In this document: positions 9,285-17,755 of the stretch, piece after piece | How the letters are laid out: each line of letters starts with the position of its first letter | Numbering within the stretch: the first letter of the stretch is position 1 | NCBI GenBank assembly: GCA_001770935.1 | Contig: MESI01000050.1 | Location: forward strand, 26,092 to 90,091 | Reading direction: 5' to 3' | Source: Burkholderiales bacterium RIFCSPLOWO2_12_FULL_61_40 | GTDB taxonomy: Bacteria; Pseudomonadota; Gammaproteobacteria; Burkholderiales; Burkholderiaceae_C | DNA: 64,000 nt | Position numbers and translations under genes: made by a program | The notes under the pieces: generated by a model | Seen by the model: the letters and a program-made list of their open reading frames with translations, nothing else | Database searches by the model: none | Told to the model about the DNA's origin: nothing

Positions 9285-9923
9285 TCAATGCCGTTTGAGT
9301 TGCGGGATAAATCGCGGCGTACGCTGGGCGTAACGCTCGAACGCGTCCTCGAATTGCGCCCGCATTTCAGCTTCTTCAGTGAAGGCCAAACGCCCGTACA
9401 TCACCAGCAATATGGGGAACATCAACAGCGTCAGCACCGTGGGCCATTGCAGCAGAAAACCCAGCAGGATCAACACGAACGCAACGTACTGGGGATGGCG
9501 AATTCGTGCATAAGGCCCGGCGGTGGCCAGCGTATGCCTGCGCTGGGCGTGGTACAGCACGTTCCACGCGCTGGACAGCAGGGCGAAACCCAGGCCGAGG
9601 AAGATGTAGCTGGCAATATGAAGAACCCCGAAATGGGGGTCCCCTTTCTCCCCCAACAGGGTAGACCACAGATGCCCGGCATCATGGCTCAGGATATCCA
9701 GGCTGGGATATCGGGTCTGCAGCCACCCCGACAACAGGTAAATGGTCAGCGGAAAACCGTACATCTCCACAAACAAAGCCACCACGAAGGCGGCAAATGC
9801 GCCAAAGGTTCGCCAATCCCGCGCCGTGGCGGGTTTGAAAAAACTGTAGGCGAACATGATGAAGATGGCCGAATTGAAGACGACCAAGGTCCACAGTCCG
9901 TAGGCTGCCGGATCATGGCTCAT
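9285..9923 (-). CDS. Isoprenylcysteine carboxyl methyltransferase (ICMT/PEMT)-family membrane protein
   Basis: This 212-residue protein has about five membrane spans and the C-terminal ICMT/PEMT signature: GPYARIRHPQYVAFVLILL (about residues 136-154), followed by an acidic stretch EEAEMRAQFEDAFERYAQ. These residues bind S-adenosylmethionine in characterised relatives. Bacterial members methylate unknown lipid or small-molecule acceptors and are frequently found in metal-resistance operons, where the function is not established. The start overlaps the stop of the DUF2933 gene by four bases (9920-9923), so the two are probably translated together. CopA follows after 24 bases. Confidence 0.8.
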   Translation of the reverse strand: MSHDPAAYGLWTLVVFNSAIFIMFAYSFFKPATARDWRTFGAFAAFVVALFVEMYGFPLTIYLLSGWLQTRYPSLDILSHDAGHLWSTLLGEKGDPHFGVLHIASYIFLGLGFALLSSAWNVLYHAQRRHTLATAGPYARIRHPQYVAFVLILLGFLLQWPTVLTLLMFPILLVMYGRLAFTEEAEMRAQFEDAFERYAQRTPRFIPQLKRH

Positions 9924-10150
9924 GAGGGATCTCCTGGCTTGGCCTGATGACCCCCATGCCCGTGGTGCATAAAAACATGCATCAACGGGCAGGCAAGCAA
10001 CAACAGCAAAGGCAAGGCGCCGACGACGTGAGCCAAGTGCTCCGTCAACAAAAAATAGCCTGCAATTGCTCCGATAACGATCAAACCGATCGCGTAACGG
10101 GAACTCCAGAAGGTGGGTGGAGTTTCATGCCCCGAGTGGTCATGGTCCAT
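9920..10150 (-). CDS. DUF2933 small membrane protein
   Basis: The 76-residue product has two hydrophobic helices (YAIGLIVIGAIAGYFLL and VVGALPLLLLLACPLMHVF) flanked by His-rich ends (MDHDHSGHE and HVFMHHGHGGHQ). This matches the DUF2933 family, whose members commonly accompany copper-resistance genes. The Cys-Pro-Leu-Met-His motif at the end of the second helix is typical and could bind metal. Function is unknown. It is coupled to the ICMT-like gene by a four-base overlap. Confidence 0.8.
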   Translation of the reverse strand: MDHDHSGHETPPTFWSSRYAIGLIVIGAIAGYFLLTEHLAHVVGALPLLLLLACPLMHVFMHHGHGGHQAKPGDPS

Positions 10151-10163
10151 GTCGGCCAGTTTC

Positions 10164-10709
10164 CTATTTGGCGGCTGGCGGTGCCATGCGATCCATCATC
10201 ATTTGCATCATGGACTGCATCATGTCCATGCGTTTTTCCATCATCTGGTGCATCATCATGTCGGGAGGCATCCTGTCCATCATCTGGCCTTTTTCCATGC
10301 CGCCCATCATTCCCATGCCACCCTTACCGCCACGCATGCCCTCCATCGCTGCCATGGCTTCTTGCATGATTTTCATTTGTTCGGGCATCAATGCATTGCG
10401 TTCTTCCGCCGTCTTGGCGGCCATGAGCTTTTGGTGCATGTCTTGCATGGCCTTCATCCGGGTGTCCATTTGGCCCATTTTTTCCATGGCACCCTTGTCC
10501 ACGGGGACTTGCATGGCTTTGGCCGCCCCCGGCTTTGCGGTGGTTTTCTGGACCGGTGCCGACTTGGGGGCGGACGCTGCACCTGCGGGGTGGTGTGCCG
10601 TGTGATCTGCAGTGTCGGCGTCCGCAGACCAAGCCACCGCGCCCGGGAGCGTCAGAGACAAGGCCAAAGCCAAACGCGTTGCAGCAAGGGCAATATTGCG
10701 AGTTTGCAT
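10164..10709 (-). CDS. Secreted Met-rich putative copper-binding protein
   Basis: This 181-residue protein has a cleavable signal peptide (LALALSLTLPGAVAWSADA, cleavage near residue 30), a short His-containing linker (DHTAHHPAG) and a helical core. The C-terminal 60 residues contain about 23 Met, many in MM, MMM and MxxM patterns (for example MMMHQMMEKRMDMM). Methionine clusters of this kind bind Cu(I) or Ag(I) in the periplasm, as in CopK/CopM/PcoE-like proteins. I do not recognise a named family. The placement between the oxidase genes and DUF2933/copA suggests a periplasmic copper store or chaperone. Confidence 0.75.
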   Translation of the reverse strand: MQTRNIALAATRLALALSLTLPGAVAWSADADTADHTAHHPAGAASAPKSAPVQKTTAKPGAAKAMQVPVDKGAMEKMGQMDTRMKAMQDMHQKLMAAKTAEERNALMPEQMKIMQEAMAAMEGMRGGKGGMGMMGGMEKGQMMDRMPPDMMMHQMMEKRMDMMQSMMQMMMDRMAPPAAK

Positions 10710-10790
10710 GGTGAACTTCCTTTAAGTACGGTGTTGCCGCCCCGGAACAACGTTAATGGAAGGGGCAATGGTTCCCGCTTCGCCCGTGCG

Positions 10791-10964
10791 CTATGGCGAC
10801 CGGCGTCGCAGCAGCAAACCACCCAGACCAAAAAACAGCAATGAGCCAAATCCCCAGACCCATGCATAACCAATCATGTCGCCCCAAGGCACCAATGCGT
10901 AAAGCAACCCGAGCACCGCCCACACCAGTGCCACGGGGACGATGAGCCAGAAATCTTCATTCAT
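10791..10964 (-). CDS. 57-residue putative membrane protein
   Basis: A short gene reads MNEDFWLIVPVALVWAV to LLLRRRSP, with two hydrophobic helices separated by a YALVPWGDMIGYAW loop and a positively charged C-terminus. The start has a good ribosome site (AAGGAG about 8 bases upstream) and lies 22 bases after the oxidase subunit I stop, so it is almost certainly translated in the operon. It could be a small third subunit of the oxidase-like complex, comparable in size to the single-helix subunit IIa of ba3 oxidase, although no sequence similarity is evident. The function is inferred only from position. Confidence 0.65.
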   Translation of the reverse strand: MNEDFWLIVPVALVWAVLGLLYALVPWGDMIGYAWVWGFGSLLFFGLGGLLLRRRSP

Positions 10965-10986
10965 AGGAAATCTCCTTCACATTCAT

Positions 10987-12654
10987 TCAGTGCCCGCCGC
11001 CACCCGATGCACTGACCGGCAAGGCCTGCATGAGCTCGAAACCCACAGCGGAAAACACATACATGGCGACAACAATCACCAGGATCGACACCGGACCAAC
11101 CCAGGCTTTGGTACCCACCTGCACCACGGTGCCGCCCCAGGTCACGCCCAGGCTGCCAACCGAGGCGCCGCGTTGACGTTTCGGCAACAGGGAGGCTGCC
11201 ACCCCAGCTGCGAACGCCAGCAGCGCGGCAGCCATGAGGCTCCCCCCCATAGCGACAAACACCATCAGGGTTTGCCATAGGGCGGGTGCCTGCTGCTGGT
11301 AAGACACATCCATCACACGCCGTGGTACACCCAGGTAGCCGGCCGTGATGCCTGCGGCGCCGAACACCAGCAAGCCCAACAACGCCAACCACGGCATCCA
11401 CCGCAGTAGATCGGGTCGCCACAGAGCGCGTCCACCGATGGCCGGCAACACCACCGAGAGTGCCGCCAGCAGCGTCATGCTGACCGTTCCCAGCGTGAAA
11501 AAGTGGAAATAACCGGGCACAAAAAAGGTGTCGGACAACAGGGGCGCGAGTTGGCCCTGAATCAGGACAAATGCAAACACCAACCCTAAGGCCATGCTCA
11601 GCACGGCAACGCCCACGGCCGACATGGCCGGGTGACGCCAGGGCAAGAGTTTGATCCAGCCAAACAAGCCGCGCCCGCCGTGGGCACGGGCATGCACTTC
11701 AAGCGAGGCCACGATGATCAAAAAGGCGGTCAAAGTGGGCACACTGACGAACAGTGACAGCATGGAGCCGACCACCTGGACGACCTTGGGCAGGTCCGGC
11801 TCCAAAAACATGTGGTACAGCGAGGTAGGCGGCACGAACACCAGGTACATCGAAAACACAATTTTCGAGAAACGCTCGCCAAACACCGACTTCACCCCCG
11901 TGAGCACCTGCATCAGGACATACCAGAGAATCACGGTCGCCATCAGGGGCAGGTAATGCATGTTGTGAAACACGATGTGCCAACGCGTACCGTGGCTGTC
12001 CGGGAAGGGCCCGGCACCCAGCGCCCACAAGACGCCCGGAACAAAGGTGTACAAGGCGGCAAAACCCGTTACCACCAAGAAGCCGGCCCAGGTGAACAGC
12101 GCAAAACCCACCGCGCTGAGCTTGGCTTGCTGGCCTTGCCAGCGGGGCCGCAACAGGGTCACGATGGCACTGGCAGGCAGCACCATGAGCCCCAAGCCCA
12201 AAAAGCTATAGCCCAAATTGAACAGCAGCAGGTCACCGGGATTGTCGCGCACCAGCTCGGGCGATCCGTTGTAGAGCAAGGGGGTTCCGGCGACAGAACC
12301 CACCATGCTGAGTCCCAGGCCCGCCAGCATCAGGGCAAACGCAATCCAGGCCAGTCGGCGCCAAGCCAGACCCGTGCCGTGCTCGCATGCGGCCAACCCC
12401 AACAGCAGCGCAGTCTGGGTGACAAACAACCAATAAAAGAAAATACCAACCCCGTGCACCGTCAAGAATCGGTAGCCCGTAGCCATGCCGACATTGAGCA
12501 TGCCGCCGCGCACCAGGGCGGTGGCAACACCGGCCAAAATGCCTATGAGCAGTGCCAGCAATGCCACCGCCGCCATGCTTTTGAGCAGTTGCCGATCTGG
12601 CTTGGGCAAACCCGCAAGGCGTTCGGTATATGTAGATGTTTGTGCCATGGTCAT
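10987..12654 (-). CDS. ba3-like heme-copper oxidase subunit I homologue with substituted active-site ligands
   Basis: This 555-residue protein has about 13 membrane helices and aligns by eye with B-type (Thermus ba3-like) oxidase subunit I. His67 (TVHGVG) and His384 (GYFHFF) match the low-spin heme ligands. His230 and Tyr234 (FHNMHY) match the first CuB ligand and the active-site Tyr, and His281 matches the last CuB ligand. In contrast, the second CuB ligand position is Tyr280 (LYHMF where ba3 has FHHQF), and the high-spin heme ligand is Tyr382 (VPGYFH where ba3 has VPGHFH). Oxygen reduction is therefore doubtful. The start could also be the ATG two codons later. It overlaps subunit II by four bases. 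Confidence 0.8.
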   Translation of the reverse strand: MTMAQTSTYTERLAGLPKPDRQLLKSMAAVALLALLIGILAGVATALVRGGMLNVGMATGYRFLTVHGVGIFFYWLFVTQTALLLGLAACEHGTGLAWRRLAWIAFALMLAGLGLSMVGSVAGTPLLYNGSPELVRDNPGDLLLFNLGYSFLGLGLMVLPASAIVTLLRPRWQGQQAKLSAVGFALFTWAGFLVVTGFAALYTFVPGVLWALGAGPFPDSHGTRWHIVFHNMHYLPLMATVILWYVLMQVLTGVKSVFGERFSKIVFSMYLVFVPPTSLYHMFLEPDLPKVVQVVGSMLSLFVSVPTLTAFLIIVASLEVHARAHGGRGLFGWIKLLPWRHPAMSAVGVAVLSMALGLVFAFVLIQGQLAPLLSDTFFVPGYFHFFTLGTVSMTLLAALSVVLPAIGGRALWRPDLLRWMPWLALLGLLVFGAAGITAGYLGVPRRVMDVSYQQQAPALWQTLMVFVAMGGSLMAAALLAFAAGVAASLLPKRQRGASVGSLGVTWGGTVVQVGTKAWVGPVSILVIVVAMYVFSAVGFELMQALPVSASGGGGH

Positions 12655-13439
12655 ACCACCTCTATCGTTGCCTGCATCAAACCGTGCGCCTCACCGCAGT
12701 ACACCGTGCAGTACATCAGGTAACGGCCGGGTTTCTGGAAAGTCAGTGCGGTTTCTGTGATGCGACCGGGCTGCAGGCGCATCATGCGTCCGCCCTTGCC
12801 AAGCTGGATCGAGGCGCCGTGGGCGATGTCCACGGCCATCATCCTGAAACGGTAGGCCTGCCCCGCGTCCAGACGCAATACGTTTGGCAGGTAGTACCAC
12901 CTGCCGGCGGTCATCAAGACATCAATGGGCTGTCCCTTGCCGATCGGCAGAGCATCGTCCCCATGGGCTGAATGCACATCCGGCGTTGTTGGTGCCATCA
13001 CCGGCGCTTCACTGTGCCCGGCATGGGGGTCAGGCTCGGCGGGCATCACATGGTCAGCAGGCATCCCAGTCGGCATGGCGTGACCTGCGTGAGGATCTGC
13101 AACCTGAACAGGGGAATTCACTATTCGACGGGGATACACACTGCCATCGGGCATGCGGTAGCGTTCCGCGAATTCGGCGGTCATGCGGCTGAACTCTTCG
13201 GTCGTCGGCCCTTGTGACGCTGCGCCGTGTCCACCATGCGCGCCTTCAGCGGCCGGCTTCGCAGCGACTTCTGCACCACCGTCCACATGGCTAGGCCCTT
13301 GCGGGTGGTCCAGGCCCAGCAGGGCCAGCGGACCGGGTGCGGCACCATAAGCCGCCCAGAGTCCGTACAAACTGATGCCACCAAACCCGCTGGCCGCAAT
13401 AAATGCGCGCCGGGTGGTGAAGTGATTTTTCTGCCGCAT
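12651..13439 (-). CDS. Cytochrome c oxidase subunit II-like cupredoxin with complete CuA site
   Basis: The 262-residue protein begins with a Tat-like twin-arginine anchor (TTRRAFIAAS, one hydrophobic segment). A His/Met-rich linker follows (about residues 45-160: HAGHAMPTGM, DPHAGHSEAP, DVHSAHGDD), then a C-terminal cupredoxin domain. CuA ligands are all visible: His207 (DIAHGAS), Cys244, Cys248, His252 and Met255 in the block YCTVYCGEAHGLM. It should accept electrons on the periplasmic side and pass them to the low-spin heme of the neighbouring subunit I. The long metal-binding linker is not usual for a subunit II. The four-base overlap with subunit I indicates a paired complex. Confidence 0.85.
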   Translation of the reverse strand: MRQKNHFTTRRAFIAASGFGGISLYGLWAAYGAAPGPLALLGLDHPQGPSHVDGGAEVAAKPAAEGAHGGHGAASQGPTTEEFSRMTAEFAERYRMPDGSVYPRRIVNSPVQVADPHAGHAMPTGMPADHVMPAEPDPHAGHSEAPVMAPTTPDVHSAHGDDALPIGKGQPIDVLMTAGRWYYLPNVLRLDAGQAYRFRMMAVDIAHGASIQLGKGGRMMRLQPGRITETALTFQKPGRYLMYCTVYCGEAHGLMQATIEVV

Positions 13440-13451
13440 GCTGCGTTCTCC

Positions 13452-13919
13452 TTAGGCGTACTTTTGGTATACCGATGTTTTCCCGTTGGACTGAATCAGC
13501 AGCACAGCGTAGGGATCTTTGCGGCCTTTGTAGACCGGGCCGTCCATGCCCGGTGAGCCGACCACCATGCCGGGTACGGCCAGACCTACCGCTTTGGGCT
13601 TCTCGCGCAACAAACGCCGGATCTCCCGCACCGGCACATGCCCCTCAATGGCATAGCCTGCGATTCGCGCGGTGTGGCATGACCCCAGCTCGACCGGTAT
13701 GCCCAGTTGGGCCCGCATCGCGTTGTTGCCGGTCTCAAACACCTTGACCGAAAACCCTGCCTGTTCCATGATGGCGACCCAGTCTTTGCAGCAACCGCAG
13801 CTCGGGTCTTTCCAGACTTCCACCAAGGGACTCTGAGGCTGGGCCGCCCTACCCGCCAGAGGTAACATCAGCGCTGCGGCCAGCCAATGACGGCGATTCA
13901 ATGTCAACGGTGCTTGCAT
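13452..13919 (-). CDS. DUF411 secreted metal-binding protein
   Basis: The 155-residue product has a signal peptide (RRHWLAAALMLPLAGRAAA-like, cleavage near residue 26) and a DUF411 domain. Diagnostic segments are VEVWKDPSCGCCKDWV (CxCC metal or redox site, about residues 34-49), GSCHTARI and GYAIEGHVP, and the end VYKGRKDPYAVLLI. DUF411 proteins occur in copper and silver resistance clusters and are thought to be periplasmic. It is the first gene of the nine-gene operon, 12 bases before oxidase subunit II, and lies directly behind the CusR-type box at 13995. Confidence 0.85.
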   Translation of the reverse strand: MQAPLTLNRRHWLAAALMLPLAGRAAQPQSPLVEVWKDPSCGCCKDWVAIMEQAGFSVKVFETGNNAMRAQLGIPVELGSCHTARIAGYAIEGHVPVREIRRLLREKPKAVGLAVPGMVVGSPGMDGPVYKGRKDPYAVLLIQSNGKTSVYQKYA

Positions 13920-13994
13920 CTTCAGGTTCCTACGTATTGGTAATTTGGTGATGGCAGTCTACGGGCCGATCAGCGCCACCGAGATGACGAGTGC

Positions 13995-14010
13995 ATTACA
14001 TTTCTGTCAG
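13995..14010. promoter_or_regulatory. CusR/CopR-like operator in front of the copper operon
   Basis: ATTACATTTCTGTCAG is an imperfect inverted repeat, 75 bases upstream of the DUF411 start. With one extra flanking base it differs from the box upstream of cusR at one position (CATTACANTTCTGTCA in both). The spacing and shape resemble characterised CusR/CopR sites. It is the basis for proposing that the nine-gene operon is induced by the two-component system at 20908-23018. Confidence 0.6.
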
Positions 14011-14091
14011 TTTCGCCAATAAAGTGCCTGCTGAAGGCAACCAAACCCGAGCGGCGCGCCATTCATTTGATGTGCATCAGTCTTTTCAATT

Positions 14092-14538
14092 TCATTGGCC
14101 GTCGGATCTTCCGGACAGCGGCGTAAAGCGCGCTTGTTCTGCGGATTTTCCGGGGAGTGTGATGGACACAATGGCTTTCATTGCCGGGGTGGATGCGTAT
14201 TTGCCAATGCCTTTCAGGCGGTTGTCGCCATCGGGCGCTAATGTGACAACGCTTTTGTCCTTGCCGGTCAAAAGCGTGGCCACTCCGGTAGCGCCTGCAC
14301 TGGGCAGCTTCTTGCCGTTGCTGTCGGTGAGGTACACCACGACGGGGTTGTCCGCCGCGTCTTTGCTGGTCCTGGTCACGACCAGCTCGAAATGGTTCGC
14401 ACCCACCACCTGCACCTGTCCGCCATGGGCTGCTTTAAGGGCGTCTGCATGCATTTCATCGCCGTGGGCATGCACGTATCCCGCCCCCACCAAGAAGCCC
14501 AGCGCCACTGTCGCCAACACACTCACTTTCGTCATCAC
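14092..14538 (-). CDS. Secreted protein of the RND operon, unknown function
   Basis: This 148-residue protein has a signal peptide (VLATVALGFLVGAGYVHAHG) that ends directly in a His-containing mature N-terminus (AHGDEMHADALKAAHGG). The rest is a small beta-rich domain (FELVVTRTSKDAADNPVVVYLTD). Similar proteins end CzcCBA-like operons in Burkholderiales, but I do not know an assigned function. It follows czcA by 52 bases and is the last gene of the operon. The His-rich N-terminus suggests periplasmic binding of a divalent metal or copper. Confidence 0.7.
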   Translation of the reverse strand: MMTKVSVLATVALGFLVGAGYVHAHGDEMHADALKAAHGGQVQVVGANHFELVVTRTSKDAADNPVVVYLTDSNGKKLPSAGATGVATLLTGKDKSVVTLAPDGDNRLKGIGKYASTPAMKAIVSITLPGKSAEQARFTPLSGRSDGQ

Positions 14539-14590
14539 TTACTCCTGTTTTGAAAATACCAAGCCAGGGAACGAGAATCCCCGGCACCTG

Positions 14591-17500
14591 CTAAAAACTC
14601 TCTGGCGAATGTTCATCCGCTTTGGCAGCCAATAAACGCTCCAGCGGCTGGCGGCCCCAGCGCCAGAACATCAGCGGCGTGAGCAAGGTGTCCAGCAAGG
14701 TCGAACTGATCAGACCACCAAAGATCACCACTGCCACCGGGTGCAATACTTCCTTGCCGGGGGCATCGGCCGACACCAGGAGCGGTACCAGGGCGAAGGC
14801 TGCCACCAAGGCGGTCATCAGCACGGGCGTCAGGCGTTCCAACGAGCCGCGAACGATCATCTTTTGGCCGAAGGACTCACCTTCAAACGCGCACAGGTTG
14901 ATGTAGTGGCTGATCTTCAAAATGCCGTTGCGCGTGGAAATTCCGGTCAGGGTGATGAATCCCACCAAAGCCGCGACGGACAGCGGCTGCCCGGAAATCC
15001 ACAGTGCAATCACACTTCCCACCAAGGCCAATGGAATGTTTCCCATGATGATGAGCGTTAGCGCGGCGGAGCGGTAGCGGCTGTACAGGACCAGAAAGAT
15101 CATGGTGAGCGATACCGTTGCCAGCAAGGCAATCAACTTGGCGGCCTGCTCCTGGGCCTGGAACTGGCCTTCCAGCGCAGTGAAATAGCCTTCGGGCAAG
15201 GGCTTGGACGCCAGCTCGGCGCGAATTTCGCCGATCACACGCGACATGTCGCTGCCGTCGGTATTGGCCGAGATCACGATGCGCCTGCGCGAGTTTTCCC
15301 GGCTGACCTGATTGGGACCATCGCCGTCTTCAATGCGCGCCAGCTTGGACAAGGGCACTGCACCGGTCGGGGTTTCGATCAGCAGGTTGGAGAGTTCCTG
15401 CAAGCCCCGTCCACTCTCGGGCAGGCGCACCACCATGTCAAAACGGCGGTTGCCTTCCACGATTTGCGTGACACGTTCGCCTTCAATCATCTGCTCCAGC
15501 GAACGCAACAAGGCTCCCGGTGCTACACCGTATTGGGCTGCCTGTTCGTAATCGACGTGGATTTTGATCTGCGGAATCAAGACCTGCTTCTCAACCGCCA
15601 GGTCGGTAACGCCTGGTATGTTGGCGAGCCGGGTGCGCAAATCTCCAGCCAAGCTGCGCAAAGTATCCAGATCGTCCCCGTAGACCTTCAAGGCAATTTG
15701 CGCCCGCACACCCGACAGCAGGTGGTCCAGGCGGTGCGAAATGGGCTGGCCCACGTTGCTGACTGCAGGCAGCACCGCCAGACGGGTACGCAAGTCGTTG
15801 ATGATGTCTTCGCGGCTGCGCTCGGAGGCCTTCAAATCCACATCCATTTCGGTGTAGTGCACCCCTTCGGCGTGTTCGTCCAGCTCTGCGCGTCCTGTGC
15901 GCCGCCCCACCTGGGTGACCTCGGGTACACCCACCACGATTTGCTCCGCCAGTGCGCCAATGCGGTTGGATTCCGCCAACGAGGTGCCTGGGTTCAACAC
16001 CACGTTGACCGTCAATGTTCCTTCGTTGAAAGGAGGCAAAAACGCCCTGGGGAAAAATGGGATGGTGGCCGCCGCCGCCGCCACGGCAACCAGTGCCGCG
16101 ATCAGCAAAGCACGCGTGTGCGCAAACGACCAATGCAACAGAACAGCATCCCAGCGCTTGAGCCGGATCACCAGCGGGCTGTCGCCGTGCCCCATTTGTT
16201 TCATTTTTGGCAGCAAATACAGCGCCATGACGGGGGTGATGGTGACGGACACCACCATGCTCGCCAGGATCGACACGATGTAGGCAATGCCCAGCGGCGT
16301 GAACAAGCGCCCCTCTATGCCCGGCAACACAAACAGCGGCACAAACACCAGCACAATGATGACGGTGGCATACACAATTGCAGAGCGCACTTCCAGGGTC
16401 GCACTGGCGATCACTTCCTGCACCGGACGTGGTTCTTTGAGCGCGCTGTTGAGCTTGAGGCGGCGCAGCACGTTTTCCACGCCAACCACCGCGTCGTCCA
16501 CCAGTTCGCCGATGGCAATTGCCAGCCCTCCCAGGGTCATGGTGTTGATGGACAGCCCGAAATAGTGGAACACCAGCGCCGTGACCAGCAAGGACACCGG
16601 AATCGCCGTCAGGGAAATCAGCGTGGTGCGGACATTGAGCAAAAACAGGAACAGAATCACCGCCACCAGAACCGCACCATCGCGCAGCGCCTCCTGCACG
16701 TTGGAGACCGAGTGCTCGATGAAGTCCGCCTGCTTGAAGAGGAACTGCGGGGCCTCAACACCGGGCGGCAGGCTCTTGCCCAACTCGGCAATGGCCCGCT
16801 CCACCTCCCGTGTGACCGTGACGCTGTCGGCGCTGGGTTGCTTCTGCACCGACAAAATCACGGCTGGTTTGCCGTTGTAGCCCGCATCGCCGCGTTTGAG
16901 CGCGGGAGCGAGTTTGACGTCCGCCACCTGCTTCAACAAAATGGCTTGGCCGTTTTTGACGGTGACGACGACGTTTTGCAAATCTTCGAGGCGGCTGGTG
17001 CGGCCAATCTGGCGAATCAGGTACTCACGGCCCTGGGACTCCAGAAATCCGCCGCTGGTATTGGCCCCAAAATCCCGCAGTGCTGTTTCCAGTTTCTCAC
17101 GCTCGACATTCAGCGCCTGCAGCTGGGTGGGCTTGATCTCCACCCGGTATTGGCGCACTTCGCCGCCAATGGGGGTCACCTGGGCCACCCCAGGGATGGT
17201 CAGCAGGCGCGGACGCATCACCCAGTCGGCGTATTCACGGACCTGCATAGGGCTCACCTTGGCCGGATCCGCAGGCAATGCCAGCAGCAAAATCTCGCCC
17301 ATGATGGATGAAATGGGCCCCAACTGGGGAACTACGCCGGGTGGCAACTGTTCGCGCACCAGATTCAGGCGTTCGCTGATCTGTTGGCGGTTGCGGTAAA
17401 TGTCGGAGCCCCATTCAAACTCCACGTAAATGATGGACAGGCCGATGCCGGACACCGAGCGCACCCGGGTCACGCCAGGCATGCCGTTCATGCTGGATTC

Positions 17501-17707
17501 CACCGGAAAGGTGACCAGCTGCTCGACCTCTTCCGGGGCCATGCCTCCGGCTTCGGTCATCAGGGTGACGGTGGGCTTGTTCAGGTCGGGGAACACATCC
17601 ACCGGCATTTTCTGGACTGTCAATACGCCGTAAATGACCAGCAACAGTGAAACGCCCAGAACGATCAGGCGCTGGCGCAAGCTGGTGTGGATGATGAAAT
17701 CAAACAT
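14591..17707 (-). CDS. czcA: Heavy-metal RND efflux permease, CzcA family
   Basis: The 1038-residue inner-membrane pump belongs to the HME-RND group. It has 12 membrane helices and two large periplasmic loops (about residues 35-335 and 570-870). Helix 4 carries IGELVDDAVVGVEN (about 399-412), whose Asp residues relay protons. This differs from the CusA pattern (GAMVDAAVV) and from classical CzcA (DGAVV), so the metal cannot be fixed by this motif. It lacks the Met triad of CusA, which points to divalent ions (Co, Zn, Cd or Ni) rather than Cu/Ag. It follows czcB by 48 bases. Confidence 0.9.
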   Translation of the reverse strand: MFDFIIHTSLRQRLIVLGVSLLLVIYGVLTVQKMPVDVFPDLNKPTVTLMTEAGGMAPEEVEQLVTFPVESSMNGMPGVTRVRSVSGIGLSIIYVEFEWGSDIYRNRQQISERLNLVREQLPPGVVPQLGPISSIMGEILLLALPADPAKVSPMQVREYADWVMRPRLLTIPGVAQVTPIGGEVRQYRVEIKPTQLQALNVEREKLETALRDFGANTSGGFLESQGREYLIRQIGRTSRLEDLQNVVVTVKNGQAILLKQVADVKLAPALKRGDAGYNGKPAVILSVQKQPSADSVTVTREVERAIAELGKSLPPGVEAPQFLFKQADFIEHSVSNVQEALRDGAVLVAVILFLFLLNVRTTLISLTAIPVSLLVTALVFHYFGLSINTMTLGGLAIAIGELVDDAVVGVENVLRRLKLNSALKEPRPVQEVIASATLEVRSAIVYATVIIVLVFVPLFVLPGIEGRLFTPLGIAYIVSILASMVVSVTITPVMALYLLPKMKQMGHGDSPLVIRLKRWDAVLLHWSFAHTRALLIAALVAVAAAAATIPFFPRAFLPPFNEGTLTVNVVLNPGTSLAESNRIGALAEQIVVGVPEVTQVGRRTGRAELDEHAEGVHYTEMDVDLKASERSREDIINDLRTRLAVLPAVSNVGQPISHRLDHLLSGVRAQIALKVYGDDLDTLRSLAGDLRTRLANIPGVTDLAVEKQVLIPQIKIHVDYEQAAQYGVAPGALLRSLEQMIEGERVTQIVEGNRRFDMVVRLPESGRGLQELSNLLIETPTGAVPLSKLARIEDGDGPNQVSRENSRRRIVISANTDGSDMSRVIGEIRAELASKPLPEGYFTALEGQFQAQEQAAKLIALLATVSLTMIFLVLYSRYRSAALTLIIMGNIPLALVGSVIALWISGQPLSVAALVGFITLTGISTRNGILKISHYINLCAFEGESFGQKMIVRGSLERLTPVLMTALVAAFALVPLLVSADAPGKEVLHPVAVVIFGGLISSTLLDTLLTPLMFWRWGRQPLERLLAAKADEHSPESF

Positions 17708-17755
17708 GGCGGCGCACCTCGGGCAGCTTGTGTGTGTGTGTCGGAGTGCGATGCA

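Noticed and set aside
11812..12723. 303-codon plus-strand frame opposite oxidase subunit I
   Set aside because: Low-complexity Gln/His/Gly composition, no start signal, and fully explained as antisense of the oxidase gene.
15464..17311. 615-codon plus-strand frame antisense to czcA
   Set aside because: Its His/Gln/Arg-rich sequence is a typical antisense shadow of a high-GC gene, while czcA on the minus strand has complete RND motifs.
17739..17753. Short TG dinucleotide run near the czcA start
   Set aside because: Only about five repeats, outside the coding sequence and too short to argue for phase variation.
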